Assembly (NCBI GenBank): GCA_934613505.1
Contig: CAKTTB010000011.1
Span: 1-64,000, forward strand
Length of the DNA: 64,000 nt
Direction: 5' to 3'
Source of the DNA: an uncultured Oscillospiraceae bacterium
GTDB taxonomy: Bacteria; Bacillota; Clostridia; Oscillospirales; Oscillospiraceae
In this document: one piece after another, positions 34,557 through 43,252 of the stretch
How positions within the stretch are numbered: position 1 is the first letter of the stretch
Layout: each line of letters begins with the position of its first letter
Made by a program: the position numbers and the translations under genes
Notes under the pieces: model-generated
Databases searched by the model: none
The model's input: only the letters and a program-made list of their open reading frames with translations
Told to the model about the DNA's origin: nothing

Positions 34557-35087
34557 ATGCCCAACGCAAAGGTACTTGAAAGCAAGAAAACCGTCGTTGA
34601 TGCTCTGTCTGACAAGATCCAGAACGCTACCGCTGCTGTATTTGTTGACTACAAGGGCATCACCGTCGCGCAGGATACCGAGCTTCGCAATCAGTTCCGT
34701 GCTGCGGGAGTCGAGTACTCTGTCGTCAAGAACACCCTGACCCGGTTTGCCGCCAACAAGGCCGGCTACACCGAGTTCGACGAGGTTCTCAACGGCACGA
34801 CGTCCATGGCTTCCACCGCCGACGATCCCATTGCTCCGGCTCGCGTGATCTGTGAGTTCGCAAAGAAAAACAAGAACGTCGTCAAGATCAAGGGCGGCAT
34901 GGTTGAAGGTAAGGTTCTGTCTGTTGACGAACTCATGTCCTTCGGCGAACTGCCCTCCAAGAACGCACTCGTTGCACAGGTTCTCGGCACGTTCCTCGCC
35001 CCGATCTCCTCTCTGGCAGTTGTTCTGAACCAGATCCTCGAGCAGAAGGGCGGCGCCCCCGCGGAAGAAGCTCCCGCAGAGGCTTGA
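34557..35087 (+). CDS. rplJ: 50S ribosomal protein L10
   Basis: 176 residues from ATG 34557 (AGAGGTGACATTC). Features are FVDYKGITVAQDTELRNQFR, YSVVKNTLTRFA and the C-terminal helix SLAVVLNQILEQK that binds L7/L12 dimers, followed by an Ala/Glu tail. Regulated by the leader just upstream. Confidence 0.96.
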   Translation: MPNAKVLESKKTVVDALSDKIQNATAAVFVDYKGITVAQDTELRNQFRAAGVEYSVVKNTLTRFAANKAGYTEFDEVLNGTTSMASTADDPIAPARVICEFAKKNKNVVKIKGGMVEGKVLSVDELMSFGELPSKNALVAQVLGTFLAPISSLAVVLNQILEQKGGAPAEEAPAEA

Positions 35088-35139
35088 TCCATTCAAAATC
35101 TATAAATTCGACTGATACAATTTACTGGAGGTAACTATA

Positions 35140-35514
35140 ATGGCATCCGAAAAGATTACTGCTATGATCGAAGAAGTTAAGACTCTGACCGTTCTTGAGC
35201 TGGCTGAGCTGGTTCACGCTCTGGAAGAGGAGTTCGGCGTTTCCGCCGCTGCCGCTGCTGTTGCTGCTCCCGCTGCCGGCGCTGCTGCTGCTGAGGAAGA
35301 GAAGACCGAGTTCGACGTCGTTCTGAAGGCCGCTGGCGCCAACAAGATCGCTGTCATCAAGGTTGTCCGCGCTCTGACTGGTCTGGGCCTGAAGGAAGCT
35401 AAGGAACTCGTTGACGGCGCTCCGAAGAACCTCAAGGAAGGCGTCTCCAAGGACGAAGCCGAGAAGATCGCTGCCGAACTCAAGGAAGCTGGCGCAGAGG
35501 TCGAGATCAAGTAA
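35140..35514 (+). CDS. rplL: 50S ribosomal protein L7/L12
   Basis: 124 residues. N-terminal dimerisation domain ([20 protein letters not shown]), Ala-rich hinge, and a C-terminal factor-binding domain ([37 protein letters not shown]). Last gene of the cluster; rpoB does not follow. Confidence 0.97.
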   Translation: MASEKITAMIEEVKTLTVLELAELVHALEEEFGVSAAAAAVAAPAAGAAAAEEEKTEFDVVLKAAGANKIAVIKVVRALTGLGLKEAKELVDGAPKNLKEGVSKDEAEKIAAELKEAGAEVEIK

Positions 35515-35536
35515 GATCTCTTACTGTAAGCTCAAA

Positions 35537-35568
35537 ACACGCTGCACATCCGTGCAGCGTGTTTTTTT
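35537..35568 (+). terminator. intrinsic terminator of rplJ-rplL
   Basis: ACACGCTGCAC-ATCC-GTGCAGCGTGT plus a run of seven Ts. It marks a real end to the operon after rplL. Confidence 0.9.
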
Positions 35569-35617
35569 GCATAATTTCCCTCTGCAAATGAGCCGTTCCG
35601 TATGCATTGCCCGCGTG

Positions 35618-37426
35618 TCAGAACAGCCAATTGATCAGCAGACACAGCAATACGCCGATGGCGGTCGGAATGGCAGCGGACAGGAGCGTCCAGCCGAGAC
35701 TTCCGGTTTCGCGGCGGATGGAAAGGAGCGTCGTGCTGCAGGGCCAGTGAAAAACACAGAAAACGAGGCAGCAGGCGGCCGTCCTGGCCGTGACACCGCA
35801 GGCGGTGAGCTGTACGGCCGCCGCGAGTCCCTGCTGGCCGCCGAGGGCGTCCTGCCCGGTCAGCTGCATCAGAATGACGGGGATCGCCAGCTCGTTGGCC
35901 GGCAGGGCAAACAGAAAGCCCACAAGAATGCTCCCGCTCATGCCGAGCGCCTGCCCTGCCCCGTCCAGCGCGCGGGCCAGCTGCTCCAGAAGCGTCCCGC
36001 CGTCCGTCCGGAGCGTACCAAGTCCCCAGAGAAGCAGCCCCGCCGGAGCCGCGACGGCTGCCGCGCGGGCGAGAATATGGAGCGTCTTATCAAGCAGAGC
36101 GTCCGTCAGGATCTTTTTCATGCGCGGCCGCCGGTACGGCGGAAGCTCCAATATAAACGGCGCGGGGTCCCGCTTGTGCAGAATGCGGCTGAGAATGGCC
36201 GAGACCGCAAACGTGCTGCCCACGCCAAGGCCGACCGCCGCCGTCAGAAGCAGCGCCTGCAGAAGGGCCGATTCCCGCCGCAAAAGCACCGCGCCCATCG
36301 CAAGGAGCATCGGAAAGCGGCCGTTGCAGGGCATGAGACTGTTTGTGCAGGCCGCGATGCATTTTTCCTCTCGCGTCGGCAGGATGCGGCAGCCGGTCAC
36401 GCCGACGGCGTTGCAGCCAAGCCCCATACACATCGTGAGCGCCTGCCGGCCGGAGGTACCGCAGCGCTCGAACGCGTGGTCGGTCAGGAAGGCCGCGCGG
36501 GGCAGATAGCCCGCGTCCTCCAGCAGGGAAAAGAGGAAAAAAAAGATCGCAGCCGGCGGCAGCATGACGGCCGCGACACGCGCCGTGGTCGCATAGACGC
36601 CGTTCAGGATGGCCTCTGCCAACAGCGGCGGCCACGATGCGCAGGCGCGCAGAAGCACGCTCTGCAACCGGTCAAAGCCCAGCTGCAGCCAGTCGGAGAC
36701 GGTGTTGCTGCCGATCAGCGTCAGCCAGAACAGGCCAAACAGCAAAGCCGCAAAGAGAAGCGGGCCGCTGTATTTCCCCGTCAGGACGGCGTCCAGCCCT
36801 GCGCTGCGCGTCGTCTGCGCGCTGCCGGAGACGATCTGCGCAGCAAGCCGGCGCGCGTATACGACCGCAGCCGCAGGCGTCAGCGCTTCCGGTATGCGCG
36901 GACGGACGGTCACGAAGCCGTCTGTCACGTCGCGGATGCACTGCCGCAGACGGCGCATATCCTCCGGGTCTCCGGCGCAGGTGCCGACGACCGGTACGCC
37001 GAGCAGCGCCTGCAGGGCGCGCAGATCCAGCCGGAGGCCGTGCGCAGCCGCTTCGTCCATCAGATTGACGCAGACGATCACGCGGGCGCAGCGCTGCATC
37101 AGCTGCAGCGCCAGCGCGAGACTGCGCGCGAGGCATGTCGCGTCGCAGACTGCAACGATGCAGGCGTCGGTGTGCGCGCGCAGATAGTCCGCGGCGATAT
37201 GTTCCTCCTCCGAGCCGGTGCGCAGGGAATATGCGCCCGGCAGGTCTGTCACGGCGTAGCGCTGCGCGGCATAGAAATATTCACCCTGCGCCACAGCGAC
37301 CGTCTTTCCGGGCCAGTTGCCGGTGTGCTGGTGCAGGCCCGTGAGGGCGTTGAAAATGCTGCTCTTGCCGACGTTCGGGTTCCCGGCCAGCGCAACGGCA
37401 CGCGGCGGCAGCTCCTGCCGGGTCAC
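35618..37426 (-). CDS. feoB: ferrous iron transport protein B
   Basis: 602 residues from GTG 37426, which overlaps the feoA stop (GTGA). The N-terminal G domain has G1 GNPNVGKSS (residues 15-23), the G3 DLPGAYSL and the G4-like NLMDE. The membrane part follows from about residue 260, with conserved EDAGYLPRAAF, GCNAVGVTGCRI and PCNGRFPM. It is somewhat short for FeoB. The longer frame upstream is the feoA gene in another frame. Imports Fe(II) under anoxic conditions. Confidence 0.94.
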   Translation of the reverse strand: MTRQELPPRAVALAGNPNVGKSSIFNALTGLHQHTGNWPGKTVAVAQGEYFYAAQRYAVTDLPGAYSLRTGSEEEHIAADYLRAHTDACIVAVCDATCLARSLALALQLMQRCARVIVCVNLMDEAAAHGLRLDLRALQALLGVPVVGTCAGDPEDMRRLRQCIRDVTDGFVTVRPRIPEALTPAAAVVYARRLAAQIVSGSAQTTRSAGLDAVLTGKYSGPLLFAALLFGLFWLTLIGSNTVSDWLQLGFDRLQSVLLRACASWPPLLAEAILNGVYATTARVAAVMLPPAAIFFFLFSLLEDAGYLPRAAFLTDHAFERCGTSGRQALTMCMGLGCNAVGVTGCRILPTREEKCIAACTNSLMPCNGRFPMLLAMGAVLLRRESALLQALLLTAAVGLGVGSTFAVSAILSRILHKRDPAPFILELPPYRRPRMKKILTDALLDKTLHILARAAAVAAPAGLLLWGLGTLRTDGGTLLEQLARALDGAGQALGMSGSILVGFLFALPANELAIPVILMQLTGQDALGGQQGLAAAVQLTACGVTARTAACCLVFCVFHWPCSTTLLSIRRETGSLGWTLLSAAIPTAIGVLLCLLINWLF

Positions 37427-37665
37427 TGGACGGCCTCCGTCACGATCTGCGCCGCATCTTTCCGCCGCAGCGCAAAGACGGCACCGCCGATCGCATACGC
37501 CGCAGGTGTCCCGCACGGCGCGGCGTACAGGCACCGGATCTGCGTCCCGGGCAGCAGCCCCAGCTCCTCCAGCCGCGCCCGCTGCGTCGCGGGAAGCTCA
37601 ATTTCGCGCAGAACACAGCTCTGTCCCGGCATTACCGTATCCAATCTCATCCGCCGCACTTCCAT
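37423..37665 (-). CDS. feoA: ferrous iron transport protein A
   Basis: 80 residues from ATG 37665 (AAAGGGGAGTGCACCC upstream). SH3-like FeoA fold: MPGQSCVLREIELPATQRARLEELGLLPGT, then YAIGGAVFALRRKDAAQI. Supports FeoB. A TTGTCA/16/TGTATA pair on this strand (about 37694-37721) is a possible promoter. No Fur or DtxR box was confirmed. Confidence 0.9.
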   Translation of the reverse strand: MEVRRMRLDTVMPGQSCVLREIELPATQRARLEELGLLPGTQIRCLYAAPCGTPAAYAIGGAVFALRRKDAAQIVTEAVQ

Positions 37666-37737
37666 GGGTGCACTCCCCTTTCCTTGGTACAGGATATACA
37701 CAAATGCGCGGTTTCGTGACAACCGGGCAGCGCGGCA

Positions 37738-37766
37738 TTGCATGGAAGCGGCTGGTATGGTATACT
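37738..37766 (+). promoter_or_regulatory. promoter of the acetyltransferase pair
   Basis: TTGCAT (37738-37743), 17-base spacer, TATACT (37761-37766). The transcript has a leader of about 120 bases. Confidence 0.75.
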
Positions 37767-37823
37767 GAATTTGTATCTGGCCAAATGCGGCCATGTAACT
37801 TCTGAAAGAAAGGGTGATTGATT

Positions 37824-37862
37824 ATGAAGATGGATCGTGTATGGAGGGTTCACGCTTCCTAA
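37824..37862 (+). CDS. candidate 12-residue leader peptide (MKMDRVWRVHAS)
   Basis: ATG behind AAAGGG with proper spacing, ending TAA at 37860. Its last codons form an 8-bp hairpin: GGAGGGTT (37843-37850) pairs with AACCCTCC (37861-37868). The CCTCC part could instead pair with the GGAGG ribosome site (37881-37885) of the next gene. This is the layout of translational attenuation. There is no evidence yet that the peptide is made. Confidence 0.4.
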   Translation: MKMDRVWRVHAS

Positions 37863-37892
37863 CCCTCCGAAATCATGTTTGGAGGAAACAGA

Positions 37893-38798
37893 ATGCAATA
37901 TCAAATCATCATCCGCGAGGCTGTCACAGAGGCAGACGTCGAAGCCTTCTGGGCGCAGCTGTATACCTATTACAGGCGGGACATCCTGCCCGACCCGGAG
38001 GACGAGGCACGGGCGCATTTTCTCGGCGGCGAATACCGCTCGCACATGCAGGCCGTCCACGACCGGCCGCAGGACCGGTGCCGGTACCTGTTTTTTGTGC
38101 GGGACGGCGCGGATATCGGCTTTGCCTTGCCGGTAATCTTCACGTCGGAGGACGGCAAGTGCTTTCTCACGGACTTCTGTGTCTTTCCTGAATTTCGCGG
38201 CGGCGGCACGGGAACACAGTGCGCGCAGGCGCTTCTGCAGTGGGCGAAGGCGCGCGGCTCACAGTATGCCGAGCTGAATTACGGCAGCGATGCGCGCCGG
38301 GAACGGTTCTGGGCGCGCGTCGGCTTCATCCCGAACGGCATGGACGAATGGGGCGAGCCGCTGATGCTCCTGCCGCCGGAAGCTCCGCTCCCCATCACCG
38401 CCGAACGCCTGTCGGACCCGGAGGACTGGCAGCTGCGGCGGTTGGAAAGCGGCTTCCGTCAGGCAATCGGCGCGCCGCGCATGACCAAAGCACAGCAGGC
38501 GCGGCTCTCGCAGGCCGTCCGGGACGGGCGGCTCACCATTTTTTTCGCAAAGCGCGGCTATCGCGCCGTCGGGATGTGCAGCGCCGCGCGCTGCTTCTCG
38601 ACCTCCGGCTGTGAGGACATCGGTATCCTTGACGATCTTTACGTCGAACCGGCGTTCCGCAATCAGGGTATTGCCCGGGTGCTGGTGCGGGCTGCACAGG
38701 ACTGGGCCGCGGCGCAGGGACTGTCCAGCCTGCGCGTCTGCGGTGCGCCGCTTTCGTATCTGTCCGCTGCGCCTGTGCAGAAAAAAGCCGAAGCTTGA
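37893..38798 (+). CDS. tandem GNAT-family N-acetyltransferase
   Basis: 301 residues from ATG 37893 (GGAGGAAACAGA). Two GNAT modules. The first has FLTDFCVFPEFRGGGTGTQCAQALLQWA, the acetyl-CoA loop. The second has ILDDLYVEPAFRNQGIARVLVRAAQDWA. Each is near normal motif A. The substrate is unknown. The leader peptide and hairpin upstream suggest inducible translation. The next GNAT gene starts 14 bases after the stop. Confidence 0.82.
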   Translation: MQYQIIIREAVTEADVEAFWAQLYTYYRRDILPDPEDEARAHFLGGEYRSHMQAVHDRPQDRCRYLFFVRDGADIGFALPVIFTSEDGKCFLTDFCVFPEFRGGGTGTQCAQALLQWAKARGSQYAELNYGSDARRERFWARVGFIPNGMDEWGEPLMLLPPEAPLPITAERLSDPEDWQLRRLESGFRQAIGAPRMTKAQQARLSQAVRDGRLTIFFAKRGYRAVGMCSAARCFSTSGCEDIGILDDLYVEPAFRNQGIARVLVRAAQDWAAAQGLSSLRVCGAPLSYLSAAPVQKKAEA

Positions 38799-38812
38799 GG
38801 AGGGAGACTGTG

Positions 38813-39292
38813 ATGATACACTTCGAAGAGATCACAAACGCGAATATCTGGAAGGTCTGCATGCTGGAGCCGTTTGACGAGCAGAAGGACTTCGTGGCAG
38901 AAAATATACAGAGCCTCGCCGAGGCCTATGCGACGAGAAACGAGGGCAATAACGCGCTTCCGCTGGCGGTCTATCGGGATGAGGACCTGATCGGCTTCGT
39001 TATGATCGGCAAGGGGACCGTGGGCAATGAAGACGAAAGCACACTGATCAAGGAGAATTACTCTCTCTGGCGGCTGATGCTCGACAAAAAATATCAGGGG
39101 CAGGGACTTGGAAAGCAGACCCTGGACGCCGCCATGGCGCTGATCCGGACGTTCCCTTTCGGCGAGGCAAAAAAGGTCTGGCTCTCTTACGAGCCTGAAA
39201 ATACGCACGCCAGAGACATTTACAGGAAATACGGCTTTGCAGAAAACGGAGAGATGTGCGGCAACGAGTTCGTAGCCGTGTATGAGCTGTAA
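38813..39292 (+). CDS. GNAT-family N-acetyltransferase (polyamine acetyltransferase-like)
   Basis: 159 residues from ATG 38813 (GAGGAGGGAGACTGTG). The motif A region is LMLDKKYQGQGLGKQTLDAAMALI. The N-terminal layout (QKDFVAENIQSLAEAYA ... PLAVYRDEDLIGFVM) recalls BltD/spermidine acetyltransferases. It is co-transcribed with the tandem GNAT gene. Substrate specificity is inference. Confidence 0.82.
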   Translation: MIHFEEITNANIWKVCMLEPFDEQKDFVAENIQSLAEAYATRNEGNNALPLAVYRDEDLIGFVMIGKGTVGNEDESTLIKENYSLWRLMLDKKYQGQGLGKQTLDAAMALIRTFPFGEAKKVWLSYEPENTHARDIYRKYGFAENGEMCGNEFVAVYEL

Positions 39293-39403
39293 GGCCCGCA
39301 TCCCACGGCACGCTTTTTTCCTGTCTTTTCTCTTACGAGAAAAAAGGCAGGGCCGCCGAAGACGCGTCAGGCCATCGGCGATCACAATTCCATCAAACTG
39401 CGC

Positions 39404-39438
39404 AAAAAAGCTCGCTGCCGGATGGCAGCGAGCTTTTT
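39404..39438. terminator. bidirectional intrinsic terminator
   Basis: AAAAAAGCTCGCTGCC-GGAT-GGCAGCGAGCTTTTT, with A/T runs on both sides, between the convergent GNAT and GGGtGRT genes. Confidence 0.88.
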
Positions 39439-39453
39439 GAATCTGAAAAATAC

Positions 39454-40452
39454 TTACTTCATAGCCTCTTCGACTGCGACTGCAACTGCGACGGTCGCGC
39501 CGACCATGGGGTTGTTGCCCATGCCGAGGAAGCCCATCATCTCGACGTGTGCCGGGACGGAGGAGGAGCCTGCGAACTGGGCGTCGGAGTGCATACGGCC
39601 CATGGTGTCGGTCATGCCGTAGGAAGCAGGGCCGGCAGCCATGTTGTCCGGGTGCAGGGTACGGCCCGTGCCGCCGCCGGAAGCGACGGAGAAGTACTTC
39701 TTGCCCATCTGGACGCATTCCTTCTTGTAGGTGCCGGCGACCGGATGCTGGAAGCGGGTCGGGTTGGTGGAGTTGCCGGTGATGGAGACGTCGACGCCTT
39801 CCTTGTGCATGATGGCAACGCCCTCGCGGACATCGTCAGCGCCGTAGCAGCGGACGTTGGCGCGCTCGCCCTCGGAGTAGCGGATCTCGCGGACGATCTT
39901 CAGCTCGCCGGTGTAGTAGTCGAACTGGGTCTGGACATAGGTGAAGCCGTTGATACGGGAGATGATCTGGGCGGCGTCCTTGCCAAGGCCGTTCAGGATG
40001 ACGCGCAGGGGCTTCTTACGAGCCTTGTTGGCGTTCTTGACGATGCCGATGGCGCCCTCAGCGGCTGCGAAGGACTCGTGGCCGGCGAGGAAGCAGAAGC
40101 ACTCAGACTCCTCGGACAGGAGCATAGCGCCCAGGTTGCCATGGCCGAGGCCGACCTTGCGGTCGTCGGCGACGGAGCCATCGATGCAGAAGGCCTGCAG
40201 GCCCTCGCCGATGGCGGTAGCGGCTTCGGCAGCGGTCTTGACGCCCTTCTTCATGGCGATGGCTGCGCCGACGGTATAAGCCCAGCATGCATTCTCAAAG
40301 CAGATGGGCTGGATGCCTTTGACGATCTCATACGGGTCAAAGCCCTTGGCCTGGCACATTTCGCGGCAGGCCTCGACGGACTCGATGCCGTACTGCTTGA
40401 GGACGCCGTTGATCTTGTCGATTCTTCTGTCGTAGTTTTCAAACAAAGCCAT
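39454..40452 (-). CDS. GGGtGRT family protein (function unknown)
   Basis: 332 residues, full length. The name-giving motif is visible as ASGGGTGRTLHPDNMA, followed by SYGMTDTMGRMHSDAQFAG. The N-terminal region has a Cys-containing block (GIQPICFENACWAYTVGAA) and IDGSVADDRKVGLGHGN. It is highly conserved in anaerobes and nearly always next to a NifU-like protein, as here (18 bases upstream). No activity has been described as far as I know. A role in Fe-S assembly or delivery is inferred from the partner. Confidence 0.88.
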   Translation of the reverse strand: MALFENYDRRIDKINGVLKQYGIESVEACREMCQAKGFDPYEIVKGIQPICFENACWAYTVGAAIAMKKGVKTAAEAATAIGEGLQAFCIDGSVADDRKVGLGHGNLGAMLLSEESECFCFLAGHESFAAAEGAIGIVKNANKARKKPLRVILNGLGKDAAQIISRINGFTYVQTQFDYYTGELKIVREIRYSEGERANVRCYGADDVREGVAIMHKEGVDVSITGNSTNPTRFQHPVAGTYKKECVQMGKKYFSVASGGGTGRTLHPDNMAAGPASYGMTDTMGRMHSDAQFAGSSSVPAHVEMMGFLGMGNNPMVGATVAVAVAVEEAMK

Positions 40453-40470
40453 TTTCGTGTCCTCCTTCTC

Positions 40471-41163
40471 TTATTCCTGACGCGGGTCGATATACTTCGC
40501 CGCGGTGTCCCACTGGCCATAGTGGCCGGTCGCCTTCTTGATGGCCTCGGCAGGCTCGTCGCCCTTTTTGATGAAGTCCATCATCTTGCCGAAGTTGATG
40601 AACTCATAGCCGACGATCTCGTCGTCCTTGTTGAGAGCGATCTTGGAGCAGTAGCCCTCTGCCATTTCGAGGTAGCGCGGACCCTTTTCCTTGGTGGCGA
40701 ACATGGTGCCGACCTGGCTTCTCAGACCCTTGCCGAGGTCTTCCAGAGAAGCGCCGACTGCAAGGCCGTCCTCGGAGAAGGCGGACTGGCTGCGGCCGTA
40801 GACGATCTGGAGGAACAGCTCGCGCATGGCGGTATTGATGGCGTCGCAGACGAGGTCGGTGTTGAGGGCCTCGAGGATGGTCTTGCCGATGAGGATCTCG
40901 GAAGCCATAGCGGCGGAATGGGTCATGCCGGAGCAGCCGATGGTCTCGACCAGCGCCTCTTCGATGACGCCGTTCTTGATGTTCAGGCTCAGCTTACATG
41001 CGCCCTGCTGCGGTGCGCACCAGCCCACGCCGTGCGTAAAGCCGGAGATATCCTTGATTTCCTTTGCCTGCACCCACTTGCCCTCTTCGGGGATGGGAGC
41101 CGGGCCGTGATACGCGCCCTTGGCAACCGGGCACATATGCTTGACTTCTGCAGTATAGATCAT
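40471..41163 (-). CDS. NifU/IscU-like iron-sulfur scaffold protein, partner of GGGtGRT protein
   Basis: 230 residues. Cys residues in WCAPQQGACK, TIGCSGMTHSAAM and EGYCSKIAL resemble the scaffold Cys positions of IscU/NifU. The TIGCSGMTHSAAMASEIL stretch matches the GC(AS)ISxASxSxM block of the scaffold family. The C-terminal 50 residues are an extra domain (YEFINFGKMMDFIKKGDEP). It has its own strong promoter at 41221-41249. It forms an operon with the GGGtGRT gene. Confidence 0.82.
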   Translation of the reverse strand: MIYTAEVKHMCPVAKGAYHGPAPIPEEGKWVQAKEIKDISGFTHGVGWCAPQQGACKLSLNIKNGVIEEALVETIGCSGMTHSAAMASEILIGKTILEALNTDLVCDAINTAMRELFLQIVYGRSQSAFSEDGLAVGASLEDLGKGLRSQVGTMFATKEKGPRYLEMAEGYCSKIALNKDDEIVGYEFINFGKMMDFIKKGDEPAEAIKKATGHYGQWDTAAKYIDPRQE

Positions 41164-41220
41164 ATACAGGTCTTCCTTTCAAGAATTGTAAAAGCCGGAA
41201 TTGGCTATTCTAACGATCGT

Positions 41221-41249
41221 ATTATAAGCTTTCCCGGAAATAAAGTCAA
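41221..41249 (-). promoter_or_regulatory. promoter of the NifU-like/GGGtGRT operon
   Basis: Read on the minus strand: TTGACT (41249-41244), 17-base spacer, TATAAT (41226-41221). A near-consensus promoter with a leader of about 50 bases. Confidence 0.85.
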
Positions 41250-41258
41250 GAAACACGC

Positions 41259-41906
41259 TTATTTCGTACCGAAGATGCGGTCGCCCGCGTCGCCGAGGCC
41301 GGGAACGATATAGCCGTGCTCGTTGAGCTTTTCGTCGACCGCACCGCAGTACAGCTCGACGTCGGGGTGCTTGGAGGTGATGAGCTTGATGCCTTCGGGA
41401 GCCGCGACGAGGACCATGAGCTTGATATTGTGGCAGCCGCGCTTTTTCATCTCGGCGATGGCAGCGTCGGCAGAGCCGCCGGTGGCGAGCATCGGGTCGA
41501 CGATCATGATATCGCGCTCGGCGATGTCCTTCGGCATTTTGCAGAAGTAGACATGCGGCTCGAGCGTTTCTTCGTCGCGGAACATGCCGATATGGCCGAC
41601 ACGGGCGGACGGGACCATGCGCAGAACGCCGTCGACGAGGCCGAGGCCGGCACGCAGGATGGGAACAACAGCGATCTTCTTGCCGGCCAGCGTCGGCTCC
41701 TCTGCGGTGCAGATCGGGGTCTCGACGGTCTTGGTGGTGAGCGGAAGGTTGCGGGTCGCCTCATAGGTGATCAGCATGCCGATTTCGCTGACCAGCTCGC
41801 GGAAATCCTTGACGCTGGTGTTCTTGTCGCGCATGATCGTCAGCTTGTGCGCAACAAGCGGATGGTCCATAACGTGTACGTGCTCTCCAAATGCGTTCGT
41901 GCTCAT
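41259..41906 (-). CDS. upp: uracil phosphoribosyltransferase
   Basis: 215 residues. It makes UMP from uracil and PRPP (pyrimidine salvage). The PRPP loop is [14 protein letters not shown], the uracil-binding C-terminus is [17 protein letters not shown], and the flexible loop is [13 protein letters not shown]. It follows tsaB by 38 bases in the same direction. Confidence 0.97.
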   Translation of the reverse strand: MSTNAFGEHVHVMDHPLVAHKLTIMRDKNTSVKDFRELVSEIGMLITYEATRNLPLTTKTVETPICTAEEPTLAGKKIAVVPILRAGLGLVDGVLRMVPSARVGHIGMFRDEETLEPHVYFCKMPKDIAERDIMIVDPMLATGGSADAAIAEMKKRGCHNIKLMVLVAAPEGIKLITSKHPDVELYCGAVDEKLNEHGYIVPGLGDAGDRIFGTK

Positions 41907-41944
41907 GATAAGGCTCCTTTTCTTTTCTGGTTTGCAGTATTCAG

Positions 41945-42658
41945 TTATTTTTTCAAATAAAAGTCGTGATCATTCTGCCGCGTCCGTTCGGCCTGCGCCA
42001 TGCGCAGATAATTGGGGCTGAGCGCGGCTGCGTCGCCCGGGTCGCCCGCTTCGATGCGCGCCATCGCGCACAGCGCCACGCCGGACGCGTGCTGCTGGCG
42101 CAGCTGCTCAGGCAGAAGGCGAAGTGGAAGGCCGCTTCCGGCAAGCGTTTCGGCGGTCAGCTTTGCGCCGTCGCCGACGAGCCAGATGGGCACTTTTTCC
42201 CCCGCCAGTTCCTGCGCAAGCTCGGAGATCGCAAGCGCACGGTCCTCCGTGACGCGGCGCAGGACGCCCTGCTCCATGGCGAAGACAGCGTTATAGATCT
42301 GCTGCTTTCTCGCGTCCATGCAGGCACACCAGATGCCGTCAGCGTAGGCCGCGCCGCGCACCATCGCCTCGAGCGTGGACACGCCGTAGAGCGGCAGCTG
42401 CCGCCCCCATGCAAAGCCCTTGGCGCAGGCCATGCCGATGCGCACGCCCGTAAAGCTGCCGGGACCGGCGGCCACAGCGACGGCGTCAACGTCCTGCGGC
42501 GTGAGGCCGCAGTTGCCCAGCATGTCCTTTGCCATCTCCATGAGCGTGCGGCTGTGGGTCTGGCCAGAGTTCTGCGTATATTCTGCCAGCAGCGCGCCGT
42601 CGGACAAAAGCGCCGTACTGGCCGCTTTGGCGGAGGATTCAAAGGTAAGGAGCTTCAA
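41945..42658 (-). CDS. tsaB: tRNA threonylcarbamoyladenosine biosynthesis protein TsaB
   Basis: 237 residues with a TTG start at 42658, inside the end of tsaE and behind AGGAGGGGACCGCT. The longer frame upstream is shadow of tsaE. Typical features: [16 protein letters not shown] at the N-terminus (ASKHA fold), [12 protein letters not shown] and [15 protein letters not shown]. TsaB is the inactive TsaD paralogue that organises the TsaBDE complex for t6A37 synthesis. tsaD is not in the window. Confidence 0.93.
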   Translation of the reverse strand: MKLLTFESSAKAASTALLSDGALLAEYTQNSGQTHSRTLMEMAKDMLGNCGLTPQDVDAVAVAAGPGSFTGVRIGMACAKGFAWGRQLPLYGVSTLEAMVRGAAYADGIWCACMDARKQQIYNAVFAMEQGVLRRVTEDRALAISELAQELAGEKVPIWLVGDGAKLTAETLAGSGLPLRLLPEQLRQQHASGVALCAMARIEAGDPGDAAALSPNYLRMAQAERTRQNDHDFYLKK

Positions 42659-43082
42659 AGCGGTCCCCTCCTGTGATGGTGATATGACGGGTGTCGGGCT
42701 GCTGCGGATCCTTTTCGATCGTGACGCGGATGGCATCCTGCAGGGCGTCGACCACGTTCTCGCTCCACTCAACGGCGCACACGCCGCCGCGGGCCAGATA
42801 ATCCTCCCACCCGATATCGAACAGCTCGTCCGACGAGGACAGGCGGTACATGTCAAAATGGAACAGCGGCAGCCGCCCGGAGAGATATTCGTTGACGATG
42901 GTATAGGTCGGGCTGGTCACGGGGTCTTCAATGCCGAGGCCGCGCGCAATGCCGCGGGTCAGGGCGGTCTTGCCGGCGCCGAGGTCTCCAAAATAGGCGA
43001 TGACGTCGCCGGGACGAAGGCGCTCTGCCAGCTTTTCTCCCAGCGCCTGCGTTTCGTCTGCGCTGTGCGTGGTGATCTGCAT
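42639..43082 (-). CDS. tsaE: tRNA threonylcarbamoyladenosine biosynthesis protein TsaE
   Basis: 147 residues from ATG 43082. Walker A GDLGAGKTALTRG, then VTSPTYTIVNEY and FHFDMYRL, the family signature of the TsaE ATPase. Overlaps tsaB by 20 bases, so translation is coupled. It drives turnover of the TsaBD complex. Confidence 0.95.
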   Translation of the reverse strand: MQITTHSADETQALGEKLAERLRPGDVIAYFGDLGAGKTALTRGIARGLGIEDPVTSPTYTIVNEYLSGRLPLFHFDMYRLSSSDELFDIGWEDYLARGGVCAVEWSENVVDALQDAIRVTIEKDPQQPDTRHITITGGDRFEAPYL

Positions 43083-43189
43083 CGTAAAGCCCCCTATCCT
43101 GCCCATTTTATCCGTGGCATTATACCATATTCCGCGCTTAAAATCAATGCGCAATCGGCGGCGGCCGACCAAAGTTTTGACAGAATGGC

Positions 43190-43235
43190 TTGACAAGAAA
43201 ACTTGGCAGTGTTATCATGATGACAAGGAAACTTG
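43190..43235 (+). promoter_or_regulatory. promoter with two identical operator palindromes, probably for the XRE repressor
   Basis: -35 TTGACA (43190-43195), 17-base spacer, -10 TATCAT (43213-43218). Two operators: CAAGAAAACTTG (43194-43205) within the spacer, and CAAGGAAACTTG (43224-43235) just past the start site, 30 bases apart and each followed by GCA. Both are inverted repeats (CAAG-N4-CTTG) on the same face for cooperative binding. Confidence 0.7.
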
Positions 43236-43252
43236 GCAAGGAGGTGTTCCTT

